From JAAYTL01 sp031460505 (lineage in GTDB: Bacteria > Bacillota > Clostridia > Tissierellales > Tissierellaceae): a stretch of 31,189 nt of DNA. The stretch lies in the NCBI GenBank assembly GCA_031460505.1, contig JAVKTT010000013.1:1-31189 (forward strand), written 5' to 3'. The stretch's first letter is position 1. Each line of letters begins with the position of its first letter. The notes under the pieces were generated by a model. That model searched no databases, was not told where the DNA came from, and saw only the letters and a program-made list of their open reading frames with translations. Of the stretch, positions 23,202 to 31,189 are shown piece by piece. The translations under genes and the position numbers were made by a program.

Positions 23202-24642
23202 AAGACTCACTGATGAACAGTTTTTTAAAGAAAGAGAAGAAGTTCTTAAACAATGGCCAACAGGAAAGGAAGTAGATTTACAAGAAGCAGTAGATTACTT
23301 AAAGAACGTGCCAGAGGAAAAGAACTTTGCTATAAAATTAAAAAAAGCAAAGGAGGCGAAAGTAACATTAGCACAACCTAGAGCGGGTGTTGCGTTACTC
23401 TCTGAGCATATTGAGCTATTAAAACATCTTCAAAATGAGGGAGGAGCAGATTTTTTACCTTCAACAATAGATTCATATACAAGACAAAATAGATATAATG
23501 AATGTCAAGTTGGTATAGACGAATCTCTAAAAGCTGGAAGATCATTATTGAACGGATTCCCTGCAGTAAATCATGGGGTTAAAGGTTGTAGAGAAGTTTA
23601 TGAAAGTGTTAATCTACCAGTACAAGCAAGACATGGTACACCAGATTCAAGATTACTAGCTGAAATAATCCATGCTGGAGGTTGGACTTCCAATGAAGGT
23701 GGAGGAATTAGTTATAATGTTCCGTATGCTAAATCAGTTTCAATTGAAAAAAGCTTAAGAGATTGGCAATACTGCGACAGACTTGTAGGCTTCTATGAAG
23801 AGCAAGGTATATCATTGAATAGAGAGCCATTTGGACCATTAACTGGTACTCTAGTACCACCATCTACATCAAATGCTGTAGGAATAATCGAAGCATTACT
23901 TGCAGCAGAACAAGGCGTTAAAAATATCACTGTAGGATATGGACAATGTGGTAACTTAGTTCAAGATGTTGCAGCAGTTAGATCACTAGAAGAACAAACA
24001 GAAGAATATCTAAAGAATTTTGGATATAATGATGTAACTGTAACTACTGTTTTTCATCAATGGATGGGTGGATTCCCAGAAGATGAATCAAAAGCATTTG
24101 GTGTAATTTCATTAGGTTCAACAGCTGCTGCTCTAGCTGGAGCGACTAAAGTTATTGTAAAAACACCTCATGAAGCTATAGGTATACCTACAAAAGAAGC
24201 TAATGCATCTGGTATTAAAGCAACAAAAATGGTGTTGAATTTATTAGCTGGTCAAAGAATGCCAAGTAGCAAAGCGTTAAATGATGAAATAGCTATAATT
24301 AAAGCTGAAACAAAATGCATACTTGATAAAGTATTTGAATTAGGTAATGGAGACTTAGCCATAGGAACAGTTAAAGGATTCGAACAAGGTGTATTAGACA
24401 CACCATTTGCACCATCAAAATACAATGCAGGTAAAATGATGCCAGCTAGAGACAATGAGGGTGCTGTTAGATACTTTATGACTGGGAATGTTCCATTCAC
24501 AAAAGAATTAGTTGACTTTAATAGAGAACGTTTAGAAGAAAGAGCAAAATATGAAAACAGAGAAGTTGGATTCCAAATGACAATTGATGATATATTTGCT
24601 GTAGGAAAAGGAAAATTAATAGGGAGACCGGAGGGAAAGTAA
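23185..24642 (+). CDS. glmE: methylaspartate (glutamate) mutase, epsilon subunit GlmE
   Basis: 485 residues, matching the clostridial catalytic subunit of about 483. It forms the TIM barrel that binds glutamate and, with GlmS, adenosylcobalamin. Family stretches include TLAQPRAGVALLSEHIELL, QARHGTPDSRLLAEI, EGGGISYNVPYAK and FHQWMGGFPEDE. The frame extends to GTG 23170, but ATG 23185 lies eight bases after GGAGG inside the end of glmL and is preferred. The stop codon is directly followed by the mal start codon. Confidence 0.95.
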   Translation: MDLKNKRLTDEQFFKEREEVLKQWPTGKEVDLQEAVDYLKNVPEEKNFAIKLKKAKEAKVTLAQPRAGVALLSEHIELLKHLQNEGGADFLPSTIDSYTRQNRYNECQVGIDESLKAGRSLLNGFPAVNHGVKGCREVYESVNLPVQARHGTPDSRLLAEIIHAGGWTSNEGGGISYNVPYAKSVSIEKSLRDWQYCDRLVGFYEEQGISLNREPFGPLTGTLVPPSTSNAVGIIEALLAAEQGVKNITVGYGQCGNLVQDVAAVRSLEEQTEEYLKNFGYNDVTVTTVFHQWMGGFPEDESKAFGVISLGSTAAALAGATKVIVKTPHEAIGIPTKEANASGIKATKMVLNLLAGQRMPSSKALNDEIAIIKAETKCILDKVFELGNGDLAIGTVKGFEQGVLDTPFAPSKYNAGKMMPARDNEGAVRYFMTGNVPFTKELVDFNRERLEERAKYENREVGFQMTIDDIFAVGKGKLIGRPEGK

Positions 24643-25899
24643 ATGAAAATAGTTGATATTGTATGTGCAGAAGGTAAAACTGGCTTTTATTTTGATGATC
24701 AAAAAGCAATAAAAAAAGGTGCTAAACACGATGGTATGTTTTATTTAGGTGAACCAATGACAGAAGGATTTACTCAAGTAAGACAAGCGGGAGAAAGTAT
24801 ATCAGTTTTATTAATTCTAGAAGACGGTCAAGTTGCTCATGGTGACTGTGCTGCAGTTCAATATTCTGGAGCTGGTGGTAGAGATCCTCTATTCTTAGCA
24901 AAAGATTTTATACCCCTAATTGAAGGTCCAATTAAAGAAAAAATAGTTGGTAGAGATGTTGTAGATTTTAAGGAATTTGCAGAAGAAGTAGATCATATGA
25001 CTATTGATGGAAATAGACTTCATACTGCTATTAGATATGGCTTAACTCAGGCTTTACTGGATGCATCAGCAAAAGCTAAAAAAGTTACAATGGCTGAAGT
25101 TGTAAAAGAGGAATACAATACTGGAATTGAACTAAATAGAATTCCAATATTCACTCAATCAGGTGACGACAGATATACAAATGCAGATAAAATGATTATA
25201 AAAGAAGCCGATGTATTACCACATGGTCTATTCAATAATGTTGAAGAAAAACTAGGTCTTAAAGGTGAAAAACTTAAAGAATATATTGAATGGTTAAGAG
25301 ATAGAGTTCTTAATAATAGATCTCGTGAAGACTATAACCCAATATTCCATATTGACGTATACGGAACAATTGGGGAGTTATTAAATGATGATATAGAAGC
25401 TATGACTAACTATCTAGGTGAATTAGAAGAAGCTGCTAAACCATTCCATTTAAGAATAGAAGGACCTATGGATGTTGGTTCAAGAACAGCTCAAATGGAA
25501 GCTATGAGAGACTTAAGAGCTAGTTTAGAAGCAAAAGGTATAACTGTGGAGCTTGTAGCTGATGAATGGTGTAATACACTTGAAGATGTAAAGTACTTTG
25601 CTGATAATAAAGCAGGTCATATGATTCAAGTTAAAACTCCGGACTTAGGTGGAGTAAACAACACAATAGAAGCACTAATATATTGTAATGAAGTAGGAAT
25701 AGGGTCATATATTGGTGGAACTTGTAACGAAACTAGTAGAAGTGCTGAAGTTTGTGCAAATATAGCTATTGCATGTGGAGCAACACAAGTATTAGCTAAA
25801 CCTGGTATGGGTGTTGATGAAGGTATTATGATTATTAATAATGAAATGAATAGAGTTCTAGCTTTAAGCAGAAAGAGAAATTTAGCATACAACAATTAA
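24643..25899 (+). CDS. mal: methylaspartate ammonia-lyase
   Basis: 418 residues, enolase superfamily. It removes ammonia from 3-methylaspartate to give mesaconate. The residues known from the Clostridium tetanomorphum enzyme fall at the same numbers here: catalytic Lys331 (QVKTPDLGG), His194 (LPHGLFNN), and metal ligands Asp238, Glu273 and Asp307. This makes the assignment and the start codon secure. GGAGGG precedes ATG, which abuts the glmE stop. Confidence 0.97.
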   Translation: MKIVDIVCAEGKTGFYFDDQKAIKKGAKHDGMFYLGEPMTEGFTQVRQAGESISVLLILEDGQVAHGDCAAVQYSGAGGRDPLFLAKDFIPLIEGPIKEKIVGRDVVDFKEFAEEVDHMTIDGNRLHTAIRYGLTQALLDASAKAKKVTMAEVVKEEYNTGIELNRIPIFTQSGDDRYTNADKMIIKEADVLPHGLFNNVEEKLGLKGEKLKEYIEWLRDRVLNNRSREDYNPIFHIDVYGTIGELLNDDIEAMTNYLGELEEAAKPFHLRIEGPMDVGSRTAQMEAMRDLRASLEAKGITVELVADEWCNTLEDVKYFADNKAGHMIQVKTPDLGGVNNTIEALIYCNEVGIGSYIGGTCNETSRSAEVCANIAIACGATQVLAKPGMGVDEGIMIINNEMNRVLALSRKRNLAYNN

Positions 25900-25911
25900 A
25901 GGCGGGATATA

Positions 25912-26754
25912 ATGAAACAAATCGATGCAAAATTAATAACTGAAGAAGTAAAAAGATTGGTAATGGAAGCAAATTATTTTCTACCAGAGGATGTTTTAAA
26001 TTCCTTAAAAGATGCTCAGAAAAATGAAAAATGGGAGCTTGCATCTGCAACAATAGGAAAAATTGTAGAAAATGCAGAAATTGCTAGTACTGATCATGCT
26101 CCAATGTGCCAAGATACAGGTATGGTAGTAGTATTTGTAGAGATTGGACAAGAGGTCAGTATAGTTAATGGATATATAGAAGATGCCATAAACCAAGGTA
26201 TCAGAGAAGGTTACGAAGAAGGACTTTTAAGAAAATCTGTAGTTGAAGATCCTGTAAACAGAGTAAATACTAAGGATAATACACCTGGTGTTATACATTA
26301 TTCAATAGTTCCAGGAGATAAGTTATCAATTATGGTTGCTCCAAAAGGGTTTGGATCTGAAAATATGTCCAGAATCAAAATGCTTAAACCATCCGAAGGA
26401 CTACAAGGGGTAAAGGATTTTGTTTTAGAAAGTGTTGAATTAGCTGGACCTAATCCTTGTCCACCTATAGTAGTAGGCGTCGGAGTTGGTGGAACATTTG
26501 AAAAAGCAGCGTATCTAGCAAAAAAATCTTTAATGAGACCTTTGGATAGTTACAATGAAAATCCATTTTATGCTGATTTAGAAAAAGAATTACTTGAAAA
26601 GGTAAATGCTTTAGGCATTGGACCACAAGGATTTGGTGGGAAGACTACTGCATTAAGAGTCTTTGTAGAATATTATCCAACTCATATAGCTGGATTACCA
26701 GTAGCAGTGAATATCAATTGTCACGCTACTAGACATAAACAAGTGGTACTTTAG
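25912..26754 (+). CDS. mesaconase (2-methylmalate dehydratase) alpha subunit, class I fumarase type
   Basis: 280 residues. Cys66 (HAPMCQDTG), Cys183 (GPNPCPP) and Cys270 (NINCHATRH) are the three ligands of the [4Fe-4S] cluster used for hydration in class I fumarases. By sequence alone it would be called fumarate hydratase or tartrate dehydratase alpha. Its place between mal and the lyase genes says it hydrates mesaconate to (S)-citramalate, as in C. tetanomorphum. The beta subunit follows 10 bases later. The enzyme should be oxygen sensitive and may also act on fumarate. Confidence 0.88.
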   Translation: MKQIDAKLITEEVKRLVMEANYFLPEDVLNSLKDAQKNEKWELASATIGKIVENAEIASTDHAPMCQDTGMVVVFVEIGQEVSIVNGYIEDAINQGIREGYEEGLLRKSVVEDPVNRVNTKDNTPGVIHYSIVPGDKLSIMVAPKGFGSENMSRIKMLKPSEGLQGVKDFVLESVELAGPNPCPPIVVGVGVGGTFEKAAYLAKKSLMRPLDSYNENPFYADLEKELLEKVNALGIGPQGFGGKTTALRVFVEYYPTHIAGLPVAVNINCHATRHKQVVL

Positions 26755-26764
26755 GAGGAGAAAT

Positions 26765-27328
26765 ATGAAGAAGACATTGACTACACCTTTAAAAGTTGAA
26801 GATTTAAGAGAATTAAAAGCAGGAGATGATGTATATATAACAGGTTATATATACACAGCAAGAGATGCTGCACATAAGAGATTAGTTGATTTGTTAGCTG
26901 AAGGCAAGGAATTACCATTTGACGTAAATGGAGCAATTATATATTATGTTGGGCCAACACCAGCAAAAGAAGGAGAACCAATAGGTTCTGCTGGCCCTAC
27001 AACAAGTTATAGAATGGATGCATATGCTCCAAGACTAATGGATGAAGGCCTACTTGGTATGATCGGTAAAGGAAAAAGAGACCAAGAAGTAAAAGATAAA
27101 ATAGTGGAAAAAGGTGCTGTATATTTTGCGGCAATCGGTGGAGCTGCTGCTCTTATCAAGAAGACTATTAAGTCTGCAGAGGTAATAGCTTATGAAGATT
27201 TAGGAGCAGAAGCAATAAGAAAGATGTATGTAGAAGATTTTCCAGTAACCGTAATAAACGATGCACATGGAAATGATCTATATCAATCTGGTAGAAAGGA
27301 ATATTTAGAATGGGTGAAAGAAAATTAG
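26765..27328 (+). CDS. mesaconase (2-methylmalate dehydratase) beta subunit, class I fumarase type
   Basis: 187 residues. The C-terminal domain of class I fumarases as a separate chain: GPTTSYRMDAYAP, MIGKGKRDQEV and IGGAAALIKKTI are conserved substrate-binding segments. AGGAGGAG, which overlaps the alpha stop, precedes ATG. It pairs with the upstream alpha subunit. Its last 19 bases overlap citD. Confidence 0.88.
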   Translation: MKKTLTTPLKVEDLRELKAGDDVYITGYIYTARDAAHKRLVDLLAEGKELPFDVNGAIIYYVGPTPAKEGEPIGSAGPTTSYRMDAYAPRLMDEGLLGMIGKGKRDQEVKDKIVEKGAVYFAAIGGAAALIKKTIKSAEVIAYEDLGAEAIRKMYVEDFPVTVINDAHGNDLYQSGRKEYLEWVKEN

Positions 27329-27591
27329 AAATAGTTAGAATGGCGACAGCAGGGTCTGTTGAATCAAACGATATTCTAATTATGATTTCAAAAGGTGAGG
27401 GAAATATCGATATAGAATTAGAAAGTGTCGTTGAAAAGCAATTTGGAGATGACATTAAAAAAGTAATACATGATACCCTTATAGAAGAGGGAATTGATAA
27501 TGTAAAAATTATTGCTAAAGACAAAGGTGCATTAGACTTTACAATAAAGGCAAGAGTAAAAGCATGTATTGAGAGAGGAGTGGCAATATAA
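27310..27591 (+). CDS. citD: citramalate/citrate lyase acyl carrier protein (gamma subunit)
   Basis: 93 residues, normal for CitD. TAGSVESND near residues 13-21 contains Ser19, the position that carries the phosphoribosyl-dephospho-CoA arm. The arm holds the acetyl group exchanged during lyase action. It begins inside the mesaconase beta gene (AAAGGAAT before ATG) and its TAA overlaps the citE ATG. The citX and citG genes that make the arm are not in the window. Confidence 0.92.
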   Translation: MGERKLEIVRMATAGSVESNDILIMISKGEGNIDIELESVVEKQFGDDIKKVIHDTLIEEGIDNVKIIAKDKGALDFTIKARVKACIERGVAI

Positions 27592-28451
27592 TGAACTATA
27601 GAACACTACTCTTCATCCCGGGAAACAATCCCGGGATGCTTCAAAGCTCGGATATTCTAGGCTCTGACGGAATTATTATAGACCTAGAAGATGCAGTAGC
27701 ACTACCTGAAAAAGATGCAGCTAGGATTTTAGTTAGAGAATATTTACTAACATTTGAAACTAATACAGATGTATTTATAAGAATTAATCCACTAGATAGT
27801 CCATATTTTTATGATGACTTAGAAGCATTAAAGGATTTAAATATTACTGGCATTGTACTTCCAAAGGCTGGAGTAGAATCCATGACTAAATTAGAGGAGT
27901 ACTTAAATGAAAATGATTTAAATCTAGATGTTATACCTTTAGTTGAAACAGCTATTGGATTGGAAACTGCATTAAATATAGTACAAATTTCAGATAAAAT
28001 AATTGGACTATTCTTAGGTGCTGAAGACTTAACACTTGACTTAGGTGCTAAGAGAACAAAAGAATCTAAAGAAATTGAATATGCTAGATCAAGGATAATT
28101 GCAGCAGCAAAGGCTGTTGGAATTCAAGCCTTTGATACACCATTTACAGATACAGATGATATAGAAGGACTAAAAATTGATACTAAAAACGCTAAGGATT
28201 TAGGTATGACAGGTAAAACTGTTATTAGTCCAAGACATGTTGATGTAATAAATAAGATGTTCTCACCAACTGGTGCAGAAGTAGACTATGCCTTAAGAGT
28301 TGTAGAAGGTGTTAAGGCAGCAAACGAAAAAGGCTTAGGAGCCTTCTCATTAGACGGTAAAATGGTAGATGCTCCGATTATTAAAAGAGCTCTTAATTTA
28401 CTAAGAATGAGCGGAGACTATAAGGAGGAATATGATGATTTACTTAAATAA
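27591..28451 (+). CDS. citE: citramalate/citrate lyase beta subunit (citramalyl-ACP lyase)
   Basis: 286 residues, HpcH/HpaI-type TIM barrel. FIPGNNPGM opens the fold, IDLEDAV carries acidic magnesium ligands, LVETAIGLETALNIV and FLGAEDLTLDLGA complete the site. It cleaves the acyl-carrier-bound substrate; in this pathway citramalyl-ACP gives pyruvate and acetyl-ACP. Start and citD stop overlap (TAATG). A perfect GC-rich hairpin lies at 27614-27638 within the first codons. The end overlaps citF. Confidence 0.92.
   Translation: MNYRTLLFIPGNNPGMLQSSDILGSDGIIIDLEDAVALPEKDAARILVREYLLTFETNTDVFIRINPLDSPYFYDDLEALKDLNITGIVLPKAGVESMTKLEEYLNENDLNLDVIPLVETAIGLETALNIVQISDKIIGLFLGAEDLTLDLGAKRTKESKEIEYARSRIIAAAKAVGIQAFDTPFTDTDDIEGLKIDTKNAKDLGMTGKTVISPRHVDVINKMFSPTGAEVDYALRVVEGVKAANEKGLGAFSLDGKMVDAPIIKRALNLLRMSGDYKEEYDDLLK
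27614..27638 (+). other. perfect GC-rich hairpin inside the 5' end of citE
   Basis: CATCCCGGG (27614-27622) and CCCGGGATG (27630-27638) form a 9-bp stem with loop AAACAAT, starting 24 bases after the citE start codon. The coding sense is Ile-Pro-Gly-Asn-Asn-Pro-Gly-Met, but the CCG, CCC and GGG codons are unusual next to the A/T-ending codons of the surrounding genes. It may affect ribosome movement or mRNA stability at the citD-citE junction; no T run follows. Confidence 0.7.
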
Positions 28452-29916
28452 TACAGATTTAAAAACTGTAAAAATTCTAGAAAAATCAGAATATCCTTCT
28501 AAAAGTTTAGCAAAAGATAAATTAATTAGTAGTGTGGAACAACTAATTAATAATTTAGACTTAAAAGATGGTGCAGTTCTATCTTTTCATCACCATTTAA
28601 GAAATGGTGATAAGGTTTTAAATACAATTATGAAGGAAATTCAAAGAATAGGTATTAAAGATATTACGCTAGTAGCTAGTTCACTTTTTCCAGTTCATGC
28701 TGAGCTAGTACCATTATTACAAGACGGTACAATTACAAATATTGTTACATCTTATATAAGTGGAGACTTAGGAAAAGCAATTAGCTATGGAGAGTTAAAA
28801 GGCAATATAATCATGCAATCCCATGGTGGTAGAGCAAGAACTATATTAAATGAGGAAATAGTCATAGACGTAGCCTTTATAGCAGCACCAAGCTCTGATA
28901 AGCTGGGTAATATATCAGGCGTAAACGGAACAAACTCCTGTGGTACATTGGGATATGCTATTGCAGATAGTATCAAAGCTAAAAAGGTAATAGCCGTTAC
29001 TGATTCAATTTTAGAGTATCCAAACTACCCTGCAGATATTACAGAGGATTACGTAGATCAAGTTTTAGTTGTAGATTCTATAGGTAGAAAAGAAGGTATC
29101 GTATCAGGTACAACTAAGGTTACTAAAGATCCAATTGGGTTAAAAATAGCAAAGGATACACTAAAGGTTATGGAAGCTACAGGCCTACTTAAAGATGGTT
29201 TAAGTTTCCAAAGTGGAGCTGGTGGTATATCCCTAGCGGTAACAGATTATCTAAGAGACTATATGATAGAAAATAATATCAAGGGAAGCTTTGCTTCAGG
29301 TGGTATAACTGGATATCTAACAAATATGTTAGAAGAAGGATTATTCTCATCATTATTCGATGTACAGTGTTTTGATCTGGAATCTATTGAGTCATTAAAA
29401 AGAAATCCAAATCATATTAGAATGAGTGCATCACAATATGGTAATCCTGAAGTATCATCAGTTGTAGATAATCTAGATATAGTCATCCTAGGAGCTACGG
29501 AAATAGATGTTAATTTTAATGTCAACGTATCTTCAGGTGCAGATGGTATACTGATGGGAGGTTCAGGTGGTCATCAAGATACTGCAGCAGGTAGTAAAGT
29601 ATCTATTATAGTATCCAAACTATTCTCATCAAGAATTCCATTGATCAAGGATAGAGTAGATGTAATCACAACACCAGGCTCAACAGTAGACGTTCTAGTA
29701 ACTGAAAGAGGTATATGTGTAAACCCATTGAGAACTGACTTAATAGAATCCTTTAAGAAAGCTAAGTTAGATATTTTAGATATAAAAGACTTGAAGGAGT
29801 ACTCAGAAACTATAATGGGTAAACCAAAAGATATTGAAAAAACAGATAGAATTATTGGATTGTCTGAATACAGAGATGGTAGTATAATAGACTATATATA
29901 CCAAGTTAAAAAATAA
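28435..29916 (+). CDS. citF: citramalate/citrate lyase alpha subunit (acyl-ACP transferase)
   Basis: About 493 residues, CoA-transferase fold. It swaps the acetyl group on CitD for incoming citramalate. Family stretches include LSFHHHLRNGDKVLN, QSHGGRARTI, VNGTNSCGTLGYA, FQSGAGGISLAV and MGGSGGHQDTAAG. Two ATG codons are adjacent: AAGGAGG lies three bases before ATG 28432 and six before ATG 28435, so the second is slightly preferred. It overlaps citE by 17 bases. The operon core ends here. Confidence 0.93.
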   Translation: MIYLNNTDLKTVKILEKSEYPSKSLAKDKLISSVEQLINNLDLKDGAVLSFHHHLRNGDKVLNTIMKEIQRIGIKDITLVASSLFPVHAELVPLLQDGTITNIVTSYISGDLGKAISYGELKGNIIMQSHGGRARTILNEEIVIDVAFIAAPSSDKLGNISGVNGTNSCGTLGYAIADSIKAKKVIAVTDSILEYPNYPADITEDYVDQVLVVDSIGRKEGIVSGTTKVTKDPIGLKIAKDTLKVMEATGLLKDGLSFQSGAGGISLAVTDYLRDYMIENNIKGSFASGGITGYLTNMLEEGLFSSLFDVQCFDLESIESLKRNPNHIRMSASQYGNPEVSSVVDNLDIVILGATEIDVNFNVNVSSGADGILMGGSGGHQDTAAGSKVSIIVSKLFSSRIPLIKDRVDVITTPGSTVDVLVTERGICVNPLRTDLIESFKKAKLDILDIKDLKEYSETIMGKPKDIEKTDRIIGLSEYRDGSIIDYIYQVKK

Positions 29917-29920
29917 AACC

Positions 29921-29993
29921 AAGAGACAGGAGACAGAACGTTCCTGTCTCTTGTTACATAAAAAAAGACACGGGGACGTTTCGGTTGTCTTGT
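29921..29993. repeat. two adjacent palindromes of GGGGACG/AGAGACAGG type between citF and citC
   Basis: AAGAGACAGGA pairs perfectly with TCCTGTCTCTT (29921-29931 with 29942-29952), but no T run follows on the plus strand. AAGACA pairs with TGTCTT (29965-29970 with 29986-29991) around GGGGACG; the seven A on its left make it a weak terminator on the minus strand only. Similar GGGGACG palindromes are common between clostridial genes. Read-through from citF into citC is therefore likely. Confidence 0.6.
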
Positions 29994-30057
29994 TTAAAGT
30001 TAAGTCCAAATTTTTTACCCAAATTTAGCAGATAAATAAACTTATAAAGGTGATGTT

Positions 30058-31077
30058 ATGTTTTTCAGTGATGAAATAAATAAGAATAATGAAAAAGAAA
30101 TACAAGAGATAACAGATTTCTTAAACAAACATGATGTTGTGTATGATCACCCAGATGTAACCTATGTAATAAGAGATAATGGAATAATCATAGCAACTGG
30201 CTCTGCAGAAGGAAATATTCTAAAATACTTTTTCTCCGATGAAGAATATGCAGGACAAGGAGCTATGGGAATTATTTATAACTCTTTATTAAACTATCTG
30301 CTGGGGAATAACATTGCATCTTTCTTTGTGTTCACAACCCCTTGTAATAAAATGATATTTAATTCATTAGGATTAACAGATGTCTACTTAACAGATAGAG
30401 TAGCACTATTTGAAGGTGGATTCTATAATTATAATAAGTGGATAGAAAAGGTAAAATTGACTTTAAAGGACAAGAAGTCTAAAAGAGGAGCTATCGTTGT
30501 CAATTGTAATCCAATGACGCTAGGACACAAATATTTGATTGATAAGGCATTAGAATCAGTTGACGACCTGTTAATCTTTGTAGTAGAGGAGGACAAATCA
30601 ATTTTCCCATTTGAAGATAGATGGAATATTTTAAGTAACGAATTATCACATGATGAAAGAATAACTCTGATCAAGGGAGGACCATATATCATATCCCAAG
30701 GTACATTTCCAACCTATTTCATAAAGAAAAAAGATGAGATGCTAGATATTTATACTGAACTAGATGGTAGTATTTTTGCAGATAAAATTGCTAAGGATCT
30801 GGAAATAGATATAAGATTTTTTGGTTCAGAACCTACGGATTTAGTTACATTAGCTTATAATAATGCTATGAAGGAAATATTAGAAAGTCGTGGCATTGAA
30901 GTAAAAATATTCGAAAGAAAGTCATTAAACGATACTATAATAAGTGCTTCAAGAGTTAGAAAACTAATTAAAGAGGAAAAAACAGATGAAGCTTTTAAAT
31001 ATTTACCTATCAGTACAATAGATTATTTAAAATCTGATAAGGGTAAGAAGATTATTGAGAAGATTCAAAGCAAATGA
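30058..31077 (+). CDS. citC: [citrate (pro-3S)-lyase] ligase CitC
   Basis: 339 residues. An N-terminal GNAT-like region (about 1-130, with GQGAMGIIYNSLLNYL) precedes a nucleotidyltransferase domain with NCNPMTLGHKYLI, where the xxGH motif binds ATP. It uses ATP and acetate to acetylate the thiol of the carrier-protein arm and so turns the lyase on. It is separated from citF by 141 bases holding two palindromes, with AAAGGTGAT before ATG. In most citrate lyase operons citC precedes citDEF; here it is last. Confidence 0.92.
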   Translation: MFFSDEINKNNEKEIQEITDFLNKHDVVYDHPDVTYVIRDNGIIIATGSAEGNILKYFFSDEEYAGQGAMGIIYNSLLNYLLGNNIASFFVFTTPCNKMIFNSLGLTDVYLTDRVALFEGGFYNYNKWIEKVKLTLKDKKSKRGAIVVNCNPMTLGHKYLIDKALESVDDLLIFVVEEDKSIFPFEDRWNILSNELSHDERITLIKGGPYIISQGTFPTYFIKKKDEMLDIYTELDGSIFADKIAKDLEIDIRFFGSEPTDLVTLAYNNAMKEILESRGIEVKIFERKSLNDTIISASRVRKLIKEEKTDEAFKYLPISTIDYLKSDKGKKIIEKIQSK

Positions 31078-31189
31078 ACAGAGGGGACGCGAAATGAACT
31101 GACTTATGTCAAGTAGACAATTAATTTAATTAAAATTTATGCACATATTGATGCATGGTTTCTATATTCTAAAGGAGCCATGCATCCTA
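31078..31189. other. non-coding tail with palindromes at the window edge
   Basis: No gene is visible. It holds a GAGGGGACGCGAAATGAAC segment related to the GGGGACG repeats (31081-31099), a small palindrome TGTC-AAGTA-GACA (31107-31119), and a long imperfect hairpin whose outer arms are GATGCATGG and CCATGCATC (31150-31158 with 31178-31186), extended inward by several pairs. The last could be the edge of a mobile element or a regulatory leader cut by the window end. Confidence 0.4.

Noticed and set aside
25912..27328. Annotation as fumarate hydratase of the TCA cycle
   Set aside because: Family match is right, but position between mal and the lyase genes in a complete methylaspartate operon favours mesaconase.

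Overview
The window is AT-rich DNA from an anaerobic, low-GC Gram-positive bacterium, most likely a clostridium (Clostridia/Tissierellia-like). The reasons are AT-biased codons, strong AGGAGG-type ribosome binding sites with frequent TTG starts, a large rRNA-linked tRNA array in which every tRNA carries an encoded CCA, oxygen-sensitive Fe-S enzymes of the 2-hydroxyacyl-CoA dehydratase type, and a complete methylaspartate pathway for glutamate fermentation. I cannot name the species.

Layout. 1-2262: the 3' end of a 5S rRNA followed by 21 tRNA genes, with a consensus promoter inside the array and a bidirectional terminator at its end. 2294-3289 (-): a DnaQ/RNase H-like exonuclease. 3382-6344 (+): a three-gene operon of two 2-hydroxyacyl-CoA dehydratase-like proteins and their ATP-dependent activase; the middle gene appears to start at a non-canonical ATA and to be 46 residues longer than an ATG-based call gives. 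6408-8495: a divergent pair of unrecognised proteins, one Cys-rich with an acidic tail, one propeller-like with an Asp-box. 8496-8912: a gene-free stretch with a palindromic repeat and, on the minus strand, a compact unit of promoter, about 110 nt of structured C-rich RNA and a terminator, which I read as an unrecognised small RNA gene. 8913-11235: cysteine desulfurase plus thiI (4-thiouridine in tRNA). 11245-15811: an XRE-cupin regulator and potABCD (polyamine uptake) behind a consensus promoter flanked by a 16-nt inverted repeat. 15983-21102: a diacylglycerol glucosyltransferase-like protein, an FAD/NAD oxidoreductase, a beta-CASP RNase-like protein and a lipoate-protein ligase.

21371-31077: one long plus-strand operon, glmS-glmL-glmE-mal-mesaconase alpha/beta-citD-citE-citF, followed by citC. 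Gene order follows reaction order: glutamate to 3-methylaspartate (B12 mutase), to mesaconate (ammonia-lyase), to citramalate (hydratase), to acetate plus pyruvate (citramalate lyase), with CitC acetylating the lyase carrier protein. The fumarase-like and citrate-lyase-like genes are therefore better read as mesaconase and citramalate lyase.

The items most worth following up are the small RNA at 8667-8776 (with possible seed pairing to the glmS ribosome binding site), the ATA-start middle gene of the dehydratase-like trio and the extra cysteine cluster in its activase, a perfect GC-rich hairpin inside the start of citE, and the inverted-repeat operator around the polyamine regulator promoter. 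Several families of intergenic palindromes (near 420, 8500-8660, 11245, 29921-29991 and 31078) are scattered through the window.
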